A stretch of DNA of 64,000 bases. Source: CAJINA01 sp964636125. GTDB taxonomy: Bacteria; Desulfobacterota; Desulfobacteria; Desulfobacterales; CAJINA01. The stretch spans positions 1 through 64,000 of the forward strand of contig CAZWPX010000013.1 of the NCBI GenBank assembly GCA_964636125.1, in the 5' to 3' direction. Positions 1-8,110 of the stretch are shown here, piece by piece. The position numbers and the translations under genes are program-made. Below the pieces are notes generated by a model. It did not search any database and was not told the origin of the DNA. It was given only the letters and a program-made list of their open reading frames with translations. Position 1 is the stretch's first letter. Each line of letters begins with the position of its first letter.

Positions 1-349
1 CCCCCAGGGAATTATCCGTAATACCCGGGCCTTTAATAAAATTTGAACCCACTTCGTAATTGAAGTCATTTTCCGATTGGTGATGGGTGTCAAGATGGGC
101 CACCACAAAAATAGGGGATTTACGGGCTGATGTGCCCCGGATGATACCAATAGGGTTGCGATAGCCATCGGTGGTGCACTCATCCACCTGGTAATCAGTA
201 AGGCGCTCGAGGAATACCTCGGTCCTTTTCTTCTCCCGGAAAGTCGGGGCCGGTGTCTGGCCCAGCAGGACGATGTTGGTGATGACGGTTTCCTGGATCG
301 ATCGGATCGAATCAACGAATTCCGGAAGCTGTTTTAGGAGGGTGTTCAT
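1..349 (-). CDS. M20-family metallopeptidase, N-terminal part (runs off the window)
   Basis: The reverse strand is open from an ATG at 349 to the window edge, giving about 116 residues starting MNTLLKQLPEFVDSI. The segment VVAHLDTHHQ carries the H-x-D metal-binding motif of M20/M28 zinc exopeptidases. GPGITDNSLG near the edge matches the next metal-ligand region (G-x-x-D-N-x-x-G). The rest of the catalytic domain lies outside the window, so substrate cannot be judged: aminopeptidase, dipeptidase or deacylase are all possible. AGGAGGGTGTT sits just inside the coding start, so an unusual or slightly different start is possible. The next gene upstream on this strand is the cobA-hemD fusion, about 220 bases away. 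Confidence 0.75.
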   Translation of the reverse strand, partial: MNTLLKQLPEFVDSIRSIQETVITNIVLLGQTPAPTFREKKRTEVFLERLTDYQVDECTTDGYRNPIGIIRGTSARKSPIFVVAHLDTHHQSENDFNYEVGSNFIKGPGITDNSLG

Positions 350-568
350 AACAATACCTTGTCAAACCGATGTCGTCACCGCCTTAGGGCTCACGCAAAA
401 ATAACTTCACATTTTCAGAGCCCAATCATCTCAATCAGCGGCGTTTCAAAAATACGAAGTATACTTGATATTTCTTAATTTTTGCGCCTTGCTGATTGAG
501 CGCTTGAACCCTTAGCGGGTGGTGATGGTTTCACTTTACACGCAACTTGCTGCGTCGGGCAAGTCTGT
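350..568. other. Intergenic stretch without a recognisable gene
   Basis: About 220 bases between the M20 peptidase start and the end of the cobA-hemD gene. No ORF with family resemblance, no clear intrinsic terminator and no strong promoter were seen. It holds an AT-rich core near 450-485. Confidence 0.4.
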
Positions 569-2092
569 CTAAACTTTGGGGCCCGGGTTGTTGACGATGG
601 CTGCACAAAGCCCCGGGATGGTGTAGGTGTCGGCGGTTATGTCAACGGAGAAACCCAGGGACTGCGCTGTTTCAGTTGTTATGGGGCCGATGCTGGCAAG
701 CCGGACATTGGCCAGCAGGGCATCCATCTCGTCCGGCGGCAGGAGTGCTTTGAAATTGGTCACTGTTGAGGAACTGGTAAAGGTCACCATATCTACCTGG
801 CCGTTCCGCAGGCTGGAGATGAGTTCTTCGGCCCCGGCCTTGACCGGTCGGGTCTCGTAAGCGGTAACTTCATTTACCGCGGCGCCCATTTTTGATAGTT
901 CTACCGGCAGGACGGCACGGGCTTGGGCGGCCCGGGGCAGCAGCACCTTTTTACCCTTAAGGTCTTCAGCGGTAAAGGCACTTACGACCGATTCGGCCCG
1001 GTAGCTTTCAGGCAGAATATCGGCTGTGATCCCAAAGTCCGCCAGCCTGGCCTGGGTGGCCGGTCCGATAACAGCTGTTTTCATATGGCCCAGGGCGCGT
1101 ACGTCCAGGCCGTTTTTGAAAAGGCGTCTAAAGAAGTGCCCCACACCGTTGACACTCGTGAAAACCAGCCAGTCATAGGCCGCCAGGTTTGCGATGGCCC
1201 GGTCGAGAGGCACCCAGTCTGCCGGCGGCACAACTTCAATGGTTGGGTATTCCAGGCATAGCGCACCGAGTTCCGACAGGGCGGCTACCAGATTGCTGGC
1301 CTGTACCCTGGCCCGTGTGACCACAATTTTCTTTCCCATGAGCGGCCTGTTTTCGAACCAGCGCATGGTCGGTCGCAGAGATACCACATCACCGACCACG
1401 ATGACGGCCGGTGCTTTGAGGCCCGCTTTTTCAACGGCGGCCACGATTGTATCCAGGTTGCCTGAAACGGTTTGCTGGCGTAAAGTGGTGCCCCAGCGTA
1501 CAAGGGCAACCGGTGTCTGCGGCGGCTTGCCGTATTCAAGCAGCCTGGCCACAATATTGGGCAGGTTTTTGACCCCCATCAAAAAGACCAGCGTACCGAT
1601 ACCCCGGGCCAGGGCTTCCCAGTCAATACTCGATTGATCTTTGGTCGGGTCTTCGTGCCCGGTGACAAAGGCCACATTCGACGTAAATTTACGGTGCGTC
1701 AGGGGAATTCCAGCATAGGCCGGTGCCGCAATGGCAGAGGTGACGCCCGGAACAACCTCAAAGGGGATTCCCTGTTTGATGAGCACCTCGGCTTCTTCGC
1801 CGCCCCGGCCGAAAATAAAAGGATCGCCGCCTTTGAGCCGGGTGACCACATGGCCTTCCAGGGCTTTCGCCGCGATGAGTTCATTAATTCCGTCCTGGGA
1901 GAGTGTATGGTCGCCCCCTTTTTTCCCCACGTAGATTTTCTCGGTTTCCGGACCGGCATGGTGCAGCAGGGCCGGGGCTGCCAGGTAATCGTAAACCAGA
2001 ACATCGGCCTTCCGGATACATTCAAGGCCCTTTATTGTCAGTAAGCCGGGATCCCCCGGACCGGCGCCAACCAGATACACTTTACCATTCAT
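569..2092 (-). CDS. cobA-hemD: Uroporphyrinogen-III C-methyltransferase / uroporphyrinogen-III synthase fusion
   Basis: A 507-residue bifunctional tetrapyrrole enzyme. Residues 1-245 are a SUMT methyltransferase: the SAM-binding start VYLVGAGPGDPGLLTIKG, then TRLKGGDPFIFGRGGEE and VPGVTSAIAAPAYAGIPLTHR. It makes precorrin-2 for siroheme and cobalamin. Residues ~255-500 are a HemD-type uroporphyrinogen-III synthase (KKIVVTRARVQASNLVAAL, then TFTSSSTVTNF). This fusion is common in Desulfobacterota and Clostridia. It lies downstream of hemC on the same strand with an 80-base gap, so hydroxymethylbilane made by HemC would feed directly into it. Siroheme is the cofactor of dissimilatory sulfite reductase, which fits a sulfur-metabolising host. 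Confidence 0.95.
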   Translation of the reverse strand: MNGKVYLVGAGPGDPGLLTIKGLECIRKADVLVYDYLAAPALLHHAGPETEKIYVGKKGGDHTLSQDGINELIAAKALEGHVVTRLKGGDPFIFGRGGEEAEVLIKQGIPFEVVPGVTSAIAAPAYAGIPLTHRKFTSNVAFVTGHEDPTKDQSSIDWEALARGIGTLVFLMGVKNLPNIVARLLEYGKPPQTPVALVRWGTTLRQQTVSGNLDTIVAAVEKAGLKAPAVIVVGDVVSLRPTMRWFENRPLMGKKIVVTRARVQASNLVAALSELGALCLEYPTIEVVPPADWVPLDRAIANLAAYDWLVFTSVNGVGHFFRRLFKNGLDVRALGHMKTAVIGPATQARLADFGITADILPESYRAESVVSAFTAEDLKGKKVLLPRAAQARAVLPVELSKMGAAVNEVTAYETRPVKAGAEELISSLRNGQVDMVTFTSSSTVTNFKALLPPDEMDALLANVRLASIGPITTETAQSLGFSVDITADTYTIPGLCAAIVNNPGPKV

Positions 2093-2172
2093 AGTGTCAC
2101 TTTAAGCTTGTTAATACCTGCTGTTATTGCCTTTAAGCATAGAACAGCGTGATCCCGCTGCCAGGTGGCTGT

Positions 2173-3099
2173 CTATGCGTCTGTAAGTTCTTTCAAAATT
2201 CGATCCGCGCCCAGGCCAATCAGTTTTTCGGCCAGTTCGATACCAATTTCCACGGCCTGCTCCGGCGGTCCTGCGGCACTCTCCTGGAGGACCACACTGC
2301 CATCGAGGCTGGCAACCATGCCTGTGATGGTAAACCGACCGCCTTCCAGGGCACCGTGACCCGCTACCGGTATTTGGCAGCTGCCTTCCAGTTTGCGCAG
2401 GAACGCACGTTCGCCCAGGACAATGGTTTTTGTGTCAGCATGGTTCAGGGTGCTTACGATCCGGTCTGTTTCCAGGTCGTTTTCACGAATTTCAATGCAC
2501 AGGGCGCCCTGGGCCACCGCCGGGAGCATACGGTCCGTTTCCAGGTATTCGGTGATGCGTTTTTCAAGCCCCAACCGGCGGACACCGGCTGCGGCCAACA
2601 CGATGGCATCCATCTGGCCCTCATCCAGTTTGAGCAGGCGGGTATCCAGGTTTCCTCTCAGCGGTACGATTTCAATGTCCGGCCGCAGGTGCAGAAGCTG
2701 GGCTGCCCGGCGCAGGCTGGAGGTTCCGATGGTCGCACCTTTTGCCAGTTGCGCCAGTTCAAGTCCGTTGCCCGATATCAGGACATCCAGCGGAAGTTCT
2801 CGCCTGGGGACCGGCCCGATGCACAGGCCTGCAGGAATATCGCCGGGCATGTCTTTCATGCTGTGGACAGCCAGATCTATCCGGCCGTCGAGGAGTGCGG
2901 TCTCAATTTCCTTGACGAAGAGACCTTTACCGCCGACTTTGGCCAGAGGCACGTCCTGAATTTTGTCACCCTTGGTTTTGATGACCACCAGGTCAATTTT
3001 AAGGGCCGGGTGTGCGGTTTCAAGTTCTGTTTTTACCCAGTTGGCCTGCCACAGGGCCAGCTTGCTTCCCCGGGTTCCGATTCTCAGCAGCGGGTCCAT
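2173..3099 (-). CDS. hemC: Porphobilinogen deaminase (hydroxymethylbilane synthase)
   Basis: 308 residues from MDPLLRIGTRGSKLALWQAN, the usual length. It joins four porphobilinogens into hydroxymethylbilane on a dipyrromethane cofactor. GSCQIPVAGHG near residue 240 holds the conserved cofactor-binding cysteine. I chose the ATG at 3099 because it overlaps the stop of the zinc-ribbon gene (TGATG), a translational-coupling arrangement, and because the family begins at this point. An in-frame start 12 codons upstream would add only unconserved residues. Confidence 0.95.
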   Translation of the reverse strand: MDPLLRIGTRGSKLALWQANWVKTELETAHPALKIDLVVIKTKGDKIQDVPLAKVGGKGLFVKEIETALLDGRIDLAVHSMKDMPGDIPAGLCIGPVPRRELPLDVLISGNGLELAQLAKGATIGTSSLRRAAQLLHLRPDIEIVPLRGNLDTRLLKLDEGQMDAIVLAAAGVRRLGLEKRITEYLETDRMLPAVAQGALCIEIRENDLETDRIVSTLNHADTKTIVLGERAFLRKLEGSCQIPVAGHGALEGGRFTITGMVASLDGSVVLQESAAGPPEQAVEIGIELAEKLIGLGADRILKELTDA

Positions 3100-3329
3100 C
3101 AGTGACCGCACCCGGCGCAGCTTGAGGCTGCGCAACCGCCGCAGGATGATCCCGCTGAAGCACTGGTCGTCTGACCGCCGGCACCTTTGCTGACGTACCC
3201 GCAGGCCGACATCAGACGCCTGAAATTATTGCTTTTGCAGTCCGGGCAGCCTTCGGGTTTACCTGAGCCCATGACCAGAAATTCAAAATCCGTATCACAC
3301 TCTTCGCAATGGAATTCATAAATCGGCAT
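3099..3329 (-). CDS. FmdB-family zinc-ribbon protein
   Basis: 76 residues starting MPIYEFHCEECDTDFEFLV, with a single zinc ribbon made by CEEC (residues 8-11) and CPDC (28-31). The tail is low-complexity and Gly/Ser/Cys-rich (SSCGGCAASSCAGCGH), as in many FmdB-type regulatory-protein homologues. Its stop overlaps the hemC start by one base, so the two are probably cotranslated. Function is unknown for the family; the name comes from a formamidase/amidase operon regulator. The cysteine-rich tail could bind metal, but that is inference. Confidence 0.85.
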   Translation of the reverse strand: MPIYEFHCEECDTDFEFLVMGSGKPEGCPDCKSNNFRRLMSACGYVSKGAGGQTTSASAGSSCGGCAASSCAGCGH

Positions 3330-3421
3330 TTCTTTTCCTGTACCTCTTTGATTCAGTTCATACCTTTTGTTCTCACCAACCTCGAAAAATAAGCACGCTC
3401 AACCCAAAAGCAACTGTTGCG

Positions 3422-4369
3422 TCATTTCCGTTGGTCCGATAACTGTTCAATGATGCCTGCGGCTACCAGGGGCAGCATGATTTCATGGTGCCCGACCAAA
3501 CTGTAACCCTGGCCGCCCCCCGCCGTGGGACGGTGCACAACGTTGGTCATCGGCCGGTAATGTTTGATAAAATCCATGTTGACGGTGGTAAAATTTTCCA
3601 GTCGATATCCCAGGTTGCGCACCAGCGTGGTCGCTTTAAGAAATACTTCCGGCATGATAACGGCCGAGCCGACATTCAGGTAGACCCCCTTTTCAAGGGT
3701 GGCCACCACGGATGCGAATGTACGGAAGTCCCGGTGGGAAGCTTCACCAGCGGCGGCTGGATCAAAACCCGGGTGCATGTGGACAATGTCTGTTCCCATG
3801 GCCACATGGACGGTAACGGGGATGCCCAGGCGCCGACCTGCCGCCAGCAGGCTTTTATCCGTGTGGGGAAGATCAGCGGCCAGGATCGCAGCGCCCACGG
3901 CTGCCCCCAGTCCTGATTTTTCCCGGCCGGCTGCCTTGATGGCCTGGCTTAAAAATTCTCCGGTTTCGCGAGCCATACCAAAGGAGCCGTCCCCAAGGCT
4001 TGCGGTGACATCTTCGGAGGTCTGGCCGCTCATGGCAAGTTCAAGATCATGAATAATCCCGGCCCCGTTCATGGCCAGGGCTGTTAAGGCCCCACGCTCC
4101 ATCAGGTCGATCAGGATCGGATTCAGCCCTACTTTGATGACATGTGCGCCCATACCCATGGCGATGGTTCTCTGTTCCTGTGCGGCCGCAACCACTGCGG
4201 CAATCACCCCTTTGATGTCATCGGCTGCGAGGATGGCCGGCAGGCGGTGCAGGAAATCTGTGAATCCCAGGCCCCGTTTCCAGGGTACCGCAAAATCCGT
4301 CACAGACACTTTGCTTTTACGGCTGTTCAGGGGGTAGGTTTTCAGTTTATCAAGATTAATAGGTTTCAT
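3422..4369 (-). CDS. Deoxyhypusine-synthase-like protein
   Basis: 315 residues. The central block MNGAGIIHDLELAMSGQT followed by SEDVTASLGDGSFGMA resembles the NAD-binding region of the deoxyhypusine synthase superfamily. Bacteria lack eIF5A, so the likely reaction would be another NAD-dependent aminobutyl transfer, such as homospermidine synthesis, or something unknown. The C-terminal half has GIPVTVHVAMGTDIVHMHP and a glycine-rich RPTAGGGQGYSLVGHHE. I cannot place the imine-forming lysine of true DHS with confidence. It starts 4 bases after the gmhA stop, so the two are likely cotranscribed. The family assignment is from memory of the motif pattern. Confidence 0.5.
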   Translation of the reverse strand: MKPINLDKLKTYPLNSRKSKVSVTDFAVPWKRGLGFTDFLHRLPAILAADDIKGVIAAVVAAAQEQRTIAMGMGAHVIKVGLNPILIDLMERGALTALAMNGAGIIHDLELAMSGQTSEDVTASLGDGSFGMARETGEFLSQAIKAAGREKSGLGAAVGAAILAADLPHTDKSLLAAGRRLGIPVTVHVAMGTDIVHMHPGFDPAAAGEASHRDFRTFASVVATLEKGVYLNVGSAVIMPEVFLKATTLVRNLGYRLENFTTVNMDFIKHYRPMTNVVHRPTAGGGQGYSLVGHHEIMLPLVAAGIIEQLSDQRK

Positions 4370-4373
4370 ATTA

Positions 4374-4958
4374 TCACTTTGCAGCCTGATCGGGGAAAAG
4401 AATGTGGTCGGTCAGCAGGCATAGAATATGACCCGCGAGGGCGTGTGATTCCTGGATCCGGGCCGTGCTGTCGGCCTCGACGCACAGCGGTATGTCCGCG
4501 ATTTCCTTGAGGCGGCCTCCGGGGCCCGCCAGTCCGACCGTGTGAATACCCATCTCTTTTGAAATGTCCATGGCTTTGAGAACGTTGGCTGAATTACCAC
4601 TGGTACTGATGCCGATGGAGACATCGCCCGGGCGTCCCAGGGCCCGCACCTGCTTTGAAAAGATATCATCAAAATGATAATCGTTGCCAATGCTGGTAAT
4701 GACTGAAGTGTCAGTGGTCAGGGCAATGGCCGGCAGCGGGCGCCGTTCGATTTCAAAACGGTTGATGAATTCGGCGGCCAGGTGCTGGGCGTCAGCCGCA
4801 CTGCCCCCGTTGCCAAACAGCATAATTTTATTCCCGGACAAGATGCAGTCGGTCAGCAGTTGAGCGGTTTTTACAAGCTGCTCACCATGGCTGTTGATAA
4901 ATTTTTGTTTGACGGCGATGCTCTCGGCCAGAACTTCGGCCACAATCGTATGCAGCAA
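4374..4958 (-). CDS. gmhA: Sedoheptulose-7-phosphate isomerase (SIS domain)
   Basis: 194 residues. It converts sedoheptulose 7-phosphate to D-glycero-D-manno-heptose 7-phosphate, the first step of LPS heptose synthesis. The SIS signature is clear: LFGNGGSAADAQHLAAEFIN, SIGISTSGNSANVLKAM and HTVGLAGPGGRLKEIADIP. The start is a TTG at 4958 preceded by AAAGGAG. kdsD and waaA elsewhere in the window complete a picture of a Kdo/heptose LPS producer. Confidence 0.9.
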   Translation of the reverse strand: MLHTIVAEVLAESIAVKQKFINSHGEQLVKTAQLLTDCILSGNKIMLFGNGGSAADAQHLAAEFINRFEIERRPLPAIALTTDTSVITSIGNDYHFDDIFSKQVRALGRPGDVSIGISTSGNSANVLKAMDISKEMGIHTVGLAGPGGRLKEIADIPLCVEADSTARIQESHALAGHILCLLTDHILFPDQAAK

Positions 4959-5015
4959 GGTTGGCTCCTTTTATTCTGCCTTTTAAAACCTGGTCAGGGC
5001 CAGGTCAGAGACATT

Positions 5016-5169
5016 TGGCTATGCCGTGAAAAATTGGGGCAAGTGTCTAAAGTGAACTAAAGTTTGAAGTGATCTAAAGTTAAGGAATTCTGCCAATTTG
5101 ATAAAATCAGCGGAGCGCAGCGACTCGTCAACTTTAGGCACTTTAGATCACTTTAGTCACTTCAAACTT
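5016..5169. repeat. Dispersed intergenic repeat with inverted CTAAAGT units
   Basis: Positions 5016-5075 match 35671-35730 over 60 bases with only about 7 differences, including the identical run CTAAAGTGAACTAAAGTTTG. A partly inverted copy of the same units follows at 5126-5169, so the segment can fold back. It ends at the stop codon of the TPR gene on the minus strand and may act as its 3' end. There is no T-run typical of an intrinsic terminator. Confidence 0.75.
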
Positions 5170-6514
5170 ACTGTATCTCAATGGTGATGCGCTCTTTTAC
5201 AGTTTCAATCATTTTACCGGTATCGTGCCCCAGCTGTTTGGCGGTTTCAAACTCTTTCAGGGCTTTTTCAAGCTCTCCCTTTTTCACAAGTAATTGCCCC
5301 AGCCTGTAACGAAACAGGCCGTTTTCCGGTGCTATCTCAACACTCTGCTGGCCAAAGACTGTTGTAATTTCAGGGTTCTCGCCCTTGAGATCGTAAAGAT
5401 ACCCCAGGGCTGACAGGGCCGGGGCGTCGTTGGGAAAAAGCTGCACAGCCTTTTTAAAGGCCCCGATGGCATCCGCGTTTCTTTTCAGGTCAAGGTAACA
5501 CTGGCCCAGATGTCGATGGGCGACCGCACTGTCTGGATTCAGCTGGATGGCTTTTTCCAGGTAGGGCCTGGCCTTTTTTGGTTTTGCGCTTTCAAGTAAA
5601 ACATGCCCGGCCTGGAAGGCCGGCTCAAAAGCTCTGGGGTCTTTTTCGACTGCCAGAAGAAAGGATTTCAGGGCACTTTCCTTATCGCCAATCATCAGGT
5701 CGGCCAGGCCGGTGTTGTAGGCGGGCATCAGTTCTCCGGGAGCCAGGTGAGCGGCCTGCTGGAATATTTTGGCCGCCTTTTCATAGGCTCCCAGAACACC
5801 GTAACAGACCCCCAGGCTGTTGTGGACGTTGACATTTTCGGGGTCGAGTTCCAGGGCCCGTTTGAATTCGGCCATGGCCTGGTTGATATCCCCTTTCTGG
5901 TAGAATTGATCACCGCTGATGTTTAAGCTTACCGCGTCAAACTCCACATAGGCTCCCGGTCCGAAAAAGGCGGCGTGATCAAGGGCTTTGCGGGCGTTTT
6001 CAAGGGTGTCTGCTTTCTCATAATCAAGCTGGGGAAACAGCGCGCAGCCAATGGAAAAAGTGGCCGGCTGTAATTTTCCCAGTGCTGTTTGCAGTGCCGT
6101 ACCGGGGTTTTGCTTCCCGGATCCATTGGCCAGGGGCAGAAAACATCCGAAGAGATTGCGGTCAACCTTGCCCCATTGCCAGGGCAGGTTTGCGCATAAG
6201 CGGTTGATTACTTGCGCTGTCTGCACCTGGAGTGCGGCCTTTGGATTTATTTCCGGTTCAGTTTCAGTCTCGTCCGGCGGATCCATCCGCACAAGCAGGG
6301 CCTGGAAATTATCCACAGCCTCAAGCGTCTCCAGTGCCCGGTCGATAAAGGCCTCTCCTGCGAGCACATCCGGGAAAGCCCGGGTGAGTTCTTCCGGGAG
6401 CAGCGGCGGTTGCTCTGCGGCCGGTTCGGGCGGCGCGGCGGCCTCTGTTTTGCTGAATAAAAAATCGTTTGCAGCGCTGCGATTTTTAAACAGGTTTTTC
6501 GGGGAGGTCGTCAT
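5168..6514 (-). CDS. TPR-repeat protein with an N-terminal GGDEF-remnant-like region
   Basis: 448 residues from MTTSPKNLFKNRSA. Residues ~60-215 include ALLVRMDPP, NLFGCFLPLANGSG and TFSIGCALFPQLD followed by ALDHAAFFGPGAYVEFD. That pattern resembles a degenerate GGDEF/cyclase fold, but no GGDEF motif is present. Residues ~220-435 are at least six tetratricopeptide repeats (GDQFYQKGDINQAMAEFKRA; VAHRHLGQCYLDLKRNADAI). It starts 2 bases past the selA stop, so the genes are probably in one operon. No signal peptide is seen; the likely role is a cytoplasmic scaffold. The ATG at 6514 has only weak RBS support (GAGGGC). Confidence 0.75.
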   Translation of the reverse strand: MTTSPKNLFKNRSAANDFLFSKTEAAAPPEPAAEQPPLLPEELTRAFPDVLAGEAFIDRALETLEAVDNFQALLVRMDPPDETETEPEINPKAALQVQTAQVINRLCANLPWQWGKVDRNLFGCFLPLANGSGKQNPGTALQTALGKLQPATFSIGCALFPQLDYEKADTLENARKALDHAAFFGPGAYVEFDAVSLNISGDQFYQKGDINQAMAEFKRALELDPENVNVHNSLGVCYGVLGAYEKAAKIFQQAAHLAPGELMPAYNTGLADLMIGDKESALKSFLLAVEKDPRAFEPAFQAGHVLLESAKPKKARPYLEKAIQLNPDSAVAHRHLGQCYLDLKRNADAIGAFKKAVQLFPNDAPALSALGYLYDLKGENPEITTVFGQQSVEIAPENGLFRYRLGQLLVKKGELEKALKEFETAKQLGHDTGKMIETVKERITIEIQ

Positions 6515-6515
6515 T

Positions 6516-7937
6516 TTAAAGCCCTCGTAGCAGTTTTTCAAATGCAATGCCGATCAGTTCGATTTCATCATCCCTGACGGTTCGCAGATCCATCAGGAAG
6601 GTGTCCTCTTCAATACGTCCAATAACAGGCGGGGTGCTGGCCCGCATCCCTCTTTCAATCGCGTTGGCTGACAGGCCGGCGGTTTTGATGCCGATGCAGA
6701 CACTGGGTAATTCCAGAAGCGGCAGGGAGCCGCCGCCGGCTTTTGACGAACGGTGCAGGGTTTGAATATCAAGGTCGGTCGGCGCGTTGGCTGCCAGGCG
6801 GGTGGCCAGTCGGGCAGCCCTTCTTTCGATGATGGTTTTTGGCGTGGTCAACAGGCCCAGGGTGGGGATGGCGCGAACGGCAGTTTTTTCATCTCGGTAA
6901 AGGCGCAGGGTGCTCTCCAGGGCTGCCAGGGTGAGCTTGTCCAGGCGCAGTGCCCGGGTCAGCGGGTTCGCCTTTATTTTTTCGATGATGTCCGCTTTCC
7001 CGATAATGATGCCGGCCTGCGGCCCACCCAGCAGCTTGTCGCCGCTGAAGGTTATCAGGTCTACCCCAGCTTTTACCGATGCCTGCACCGTGGGCTCCGC
7101 CGCCAGGCCATATTTGGATAAATCGATCAGGGTGCCGCTGCCAAGATCTTCCATGACCGGCAGGTTGTAGCGCCGGCCCAGCTTTACCATCTCTGGCAGG
7201 GTGACATCACTGGTAAAACCGACGACTGCAAAATTGCTTGTGTGGACCTTCAGGAGCAGGCCGGTCCGGGAGTTGATAGCGGTTTCATAGTCCCGCGGGT
7301 GCGTCCGGTTGGTGGCGCCCACCTCTTTGAGAATACCACCGCTTTTGGCCATCACATCCGGAATCCTGAAAGAGCCTCCGATCTCCACCAGTTCCCCACG
7401 TGATACGATGACTTCCCTGCCGCTGGCAACGGTATCGAGGCACAAAAGGACAGCACCGGCGTTGTTATTGACTGCCATTGCGGCTTCAGCCCCGGTCAGC
7501 TCACACAGCAGCCCTTGAACAGCGCTGTAGCGCGAACCGCGGATCCCCCTGGAGAGATCGAATTCAAGGTTTGAATAGCCGGTAGAAACCGCACGGACGT
7601 TTTCCATGACAGCTTCTCCGAGCAGGGAGCGGCCCAAATTCGTATGCACCACGATACCAGTGGCGTTAATGGTTCGACGCAGGTTGGGAGTCATTCTTTC
7701 GGCTGCTGCGGCCGCAACTGCCTGGATGACCACTGCCATATCGAGCTGCTCTTCTGTTACCTGCTCATGCGCGTAAAGAATGACCTTGCGCAGGTTTTCA
7801 ATGACATCCCGGGCGCTGCGAACCCGCACGGATTTGGGAAAGTCGGCAAAGCCGGGTGCTTTACCCGCTGATTCCAGGACGCGGTCAACCCCGGGCAGCC
7901 TGCGCAACAGGTCTTGCTGTCTGCTGTTTAATTTCAT
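6516..7937 (-). CDS. selA: L-seryl-tRNA(Sec) selenium transferase
   Basis: 473 residues, the usual SelA length. It is a PLP enzyme that converts seryl-tRNA(Sec) to selenocysteyl-tRNA(Sec) using selenophosphate. The PLP lysine lies in TFSGDKLLGGPQAGIIIG. Other family blocks are NATGIVVHTNLGRSLL, NNNAGAVLLCLDT and HTSNFAVVGFT. The start at 7937 (MKLNSRQQDLLRRLPGVD) has GGTGAGG upstream; an upstream GTG would add 13 unconserved residues. selB, selC and selD are not in the window. The gene shows directly that the genome decodes UGA as Sec, which supports the two selenoprotein calls at 41257-41451 and 51477-52604. Confidence 0.95.
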   Translation of the reverse strand: MKLNSRQQDLLRRLPGVDRVLESAGKAPGFADFPKSVRVRSARDVIENLRKVILYAHEQVTEEQLDMAVVIQAVAAAAAERMTPNLRRTINATGIVVHTNLGRSLLGEAVMENVRAVSTGYSNLEFDLSRGIRGSRYSAVQGLLCELTGAEAAMAVNNNAGAVLLCLDTVASGREVIVSRGELVEIGGSFRIPDVMAKSGGILKEVGATNRTHPRDYETAINSRTGLLLKVHTSNFAVVGFTSDVTLPEMVKLGRRYNLPVMEDLGSGTLIDLSKYGLAAEPTVQASVKAGVDLITFSGDKLLGGPQAGIIIGKADIIEKIKANPLTRALRLDKLTLAALESTLRLYRDEKTAVRAIPTLGLLTTPKTIIERRAARLATRLAANAPTDLDIQTLHRSSKAGGGSLPLLELPSVCIGIKTAGLSANAIERGMRASTPPVIGRIEEDTFLMDLRTVRDDEIELIGIAFEKLLRGL

Positions 7938-8110
7938 AAGCCTCACCGTGTCACCCCGGCGGGTCCTGGTATGCACCCGTCGCGGCGGATCCGCAAAAAG
8001 GTTTGCCTGTATCGCTCATCGCCGGTTCCCTTCAGCTATGACCGTGATCCTGTGCTGAATTTGAACCAACTATGCTATATATCACTATTAACTTACCAGT
8101 TTCAATAGAT

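Noticed and set aside
7938..8110. A possible riboswitch or tRNA(Sec) gene upstream of selA; the stretch AGGCAAACC on the minus strand recalls the GEMM riboswitch.
   Set aside because: The partner segments of the GEMM fold (GACGCAAAGCC and the second stem) are absent, and no tRNA cloverleaf or Sec anticodon could be built.
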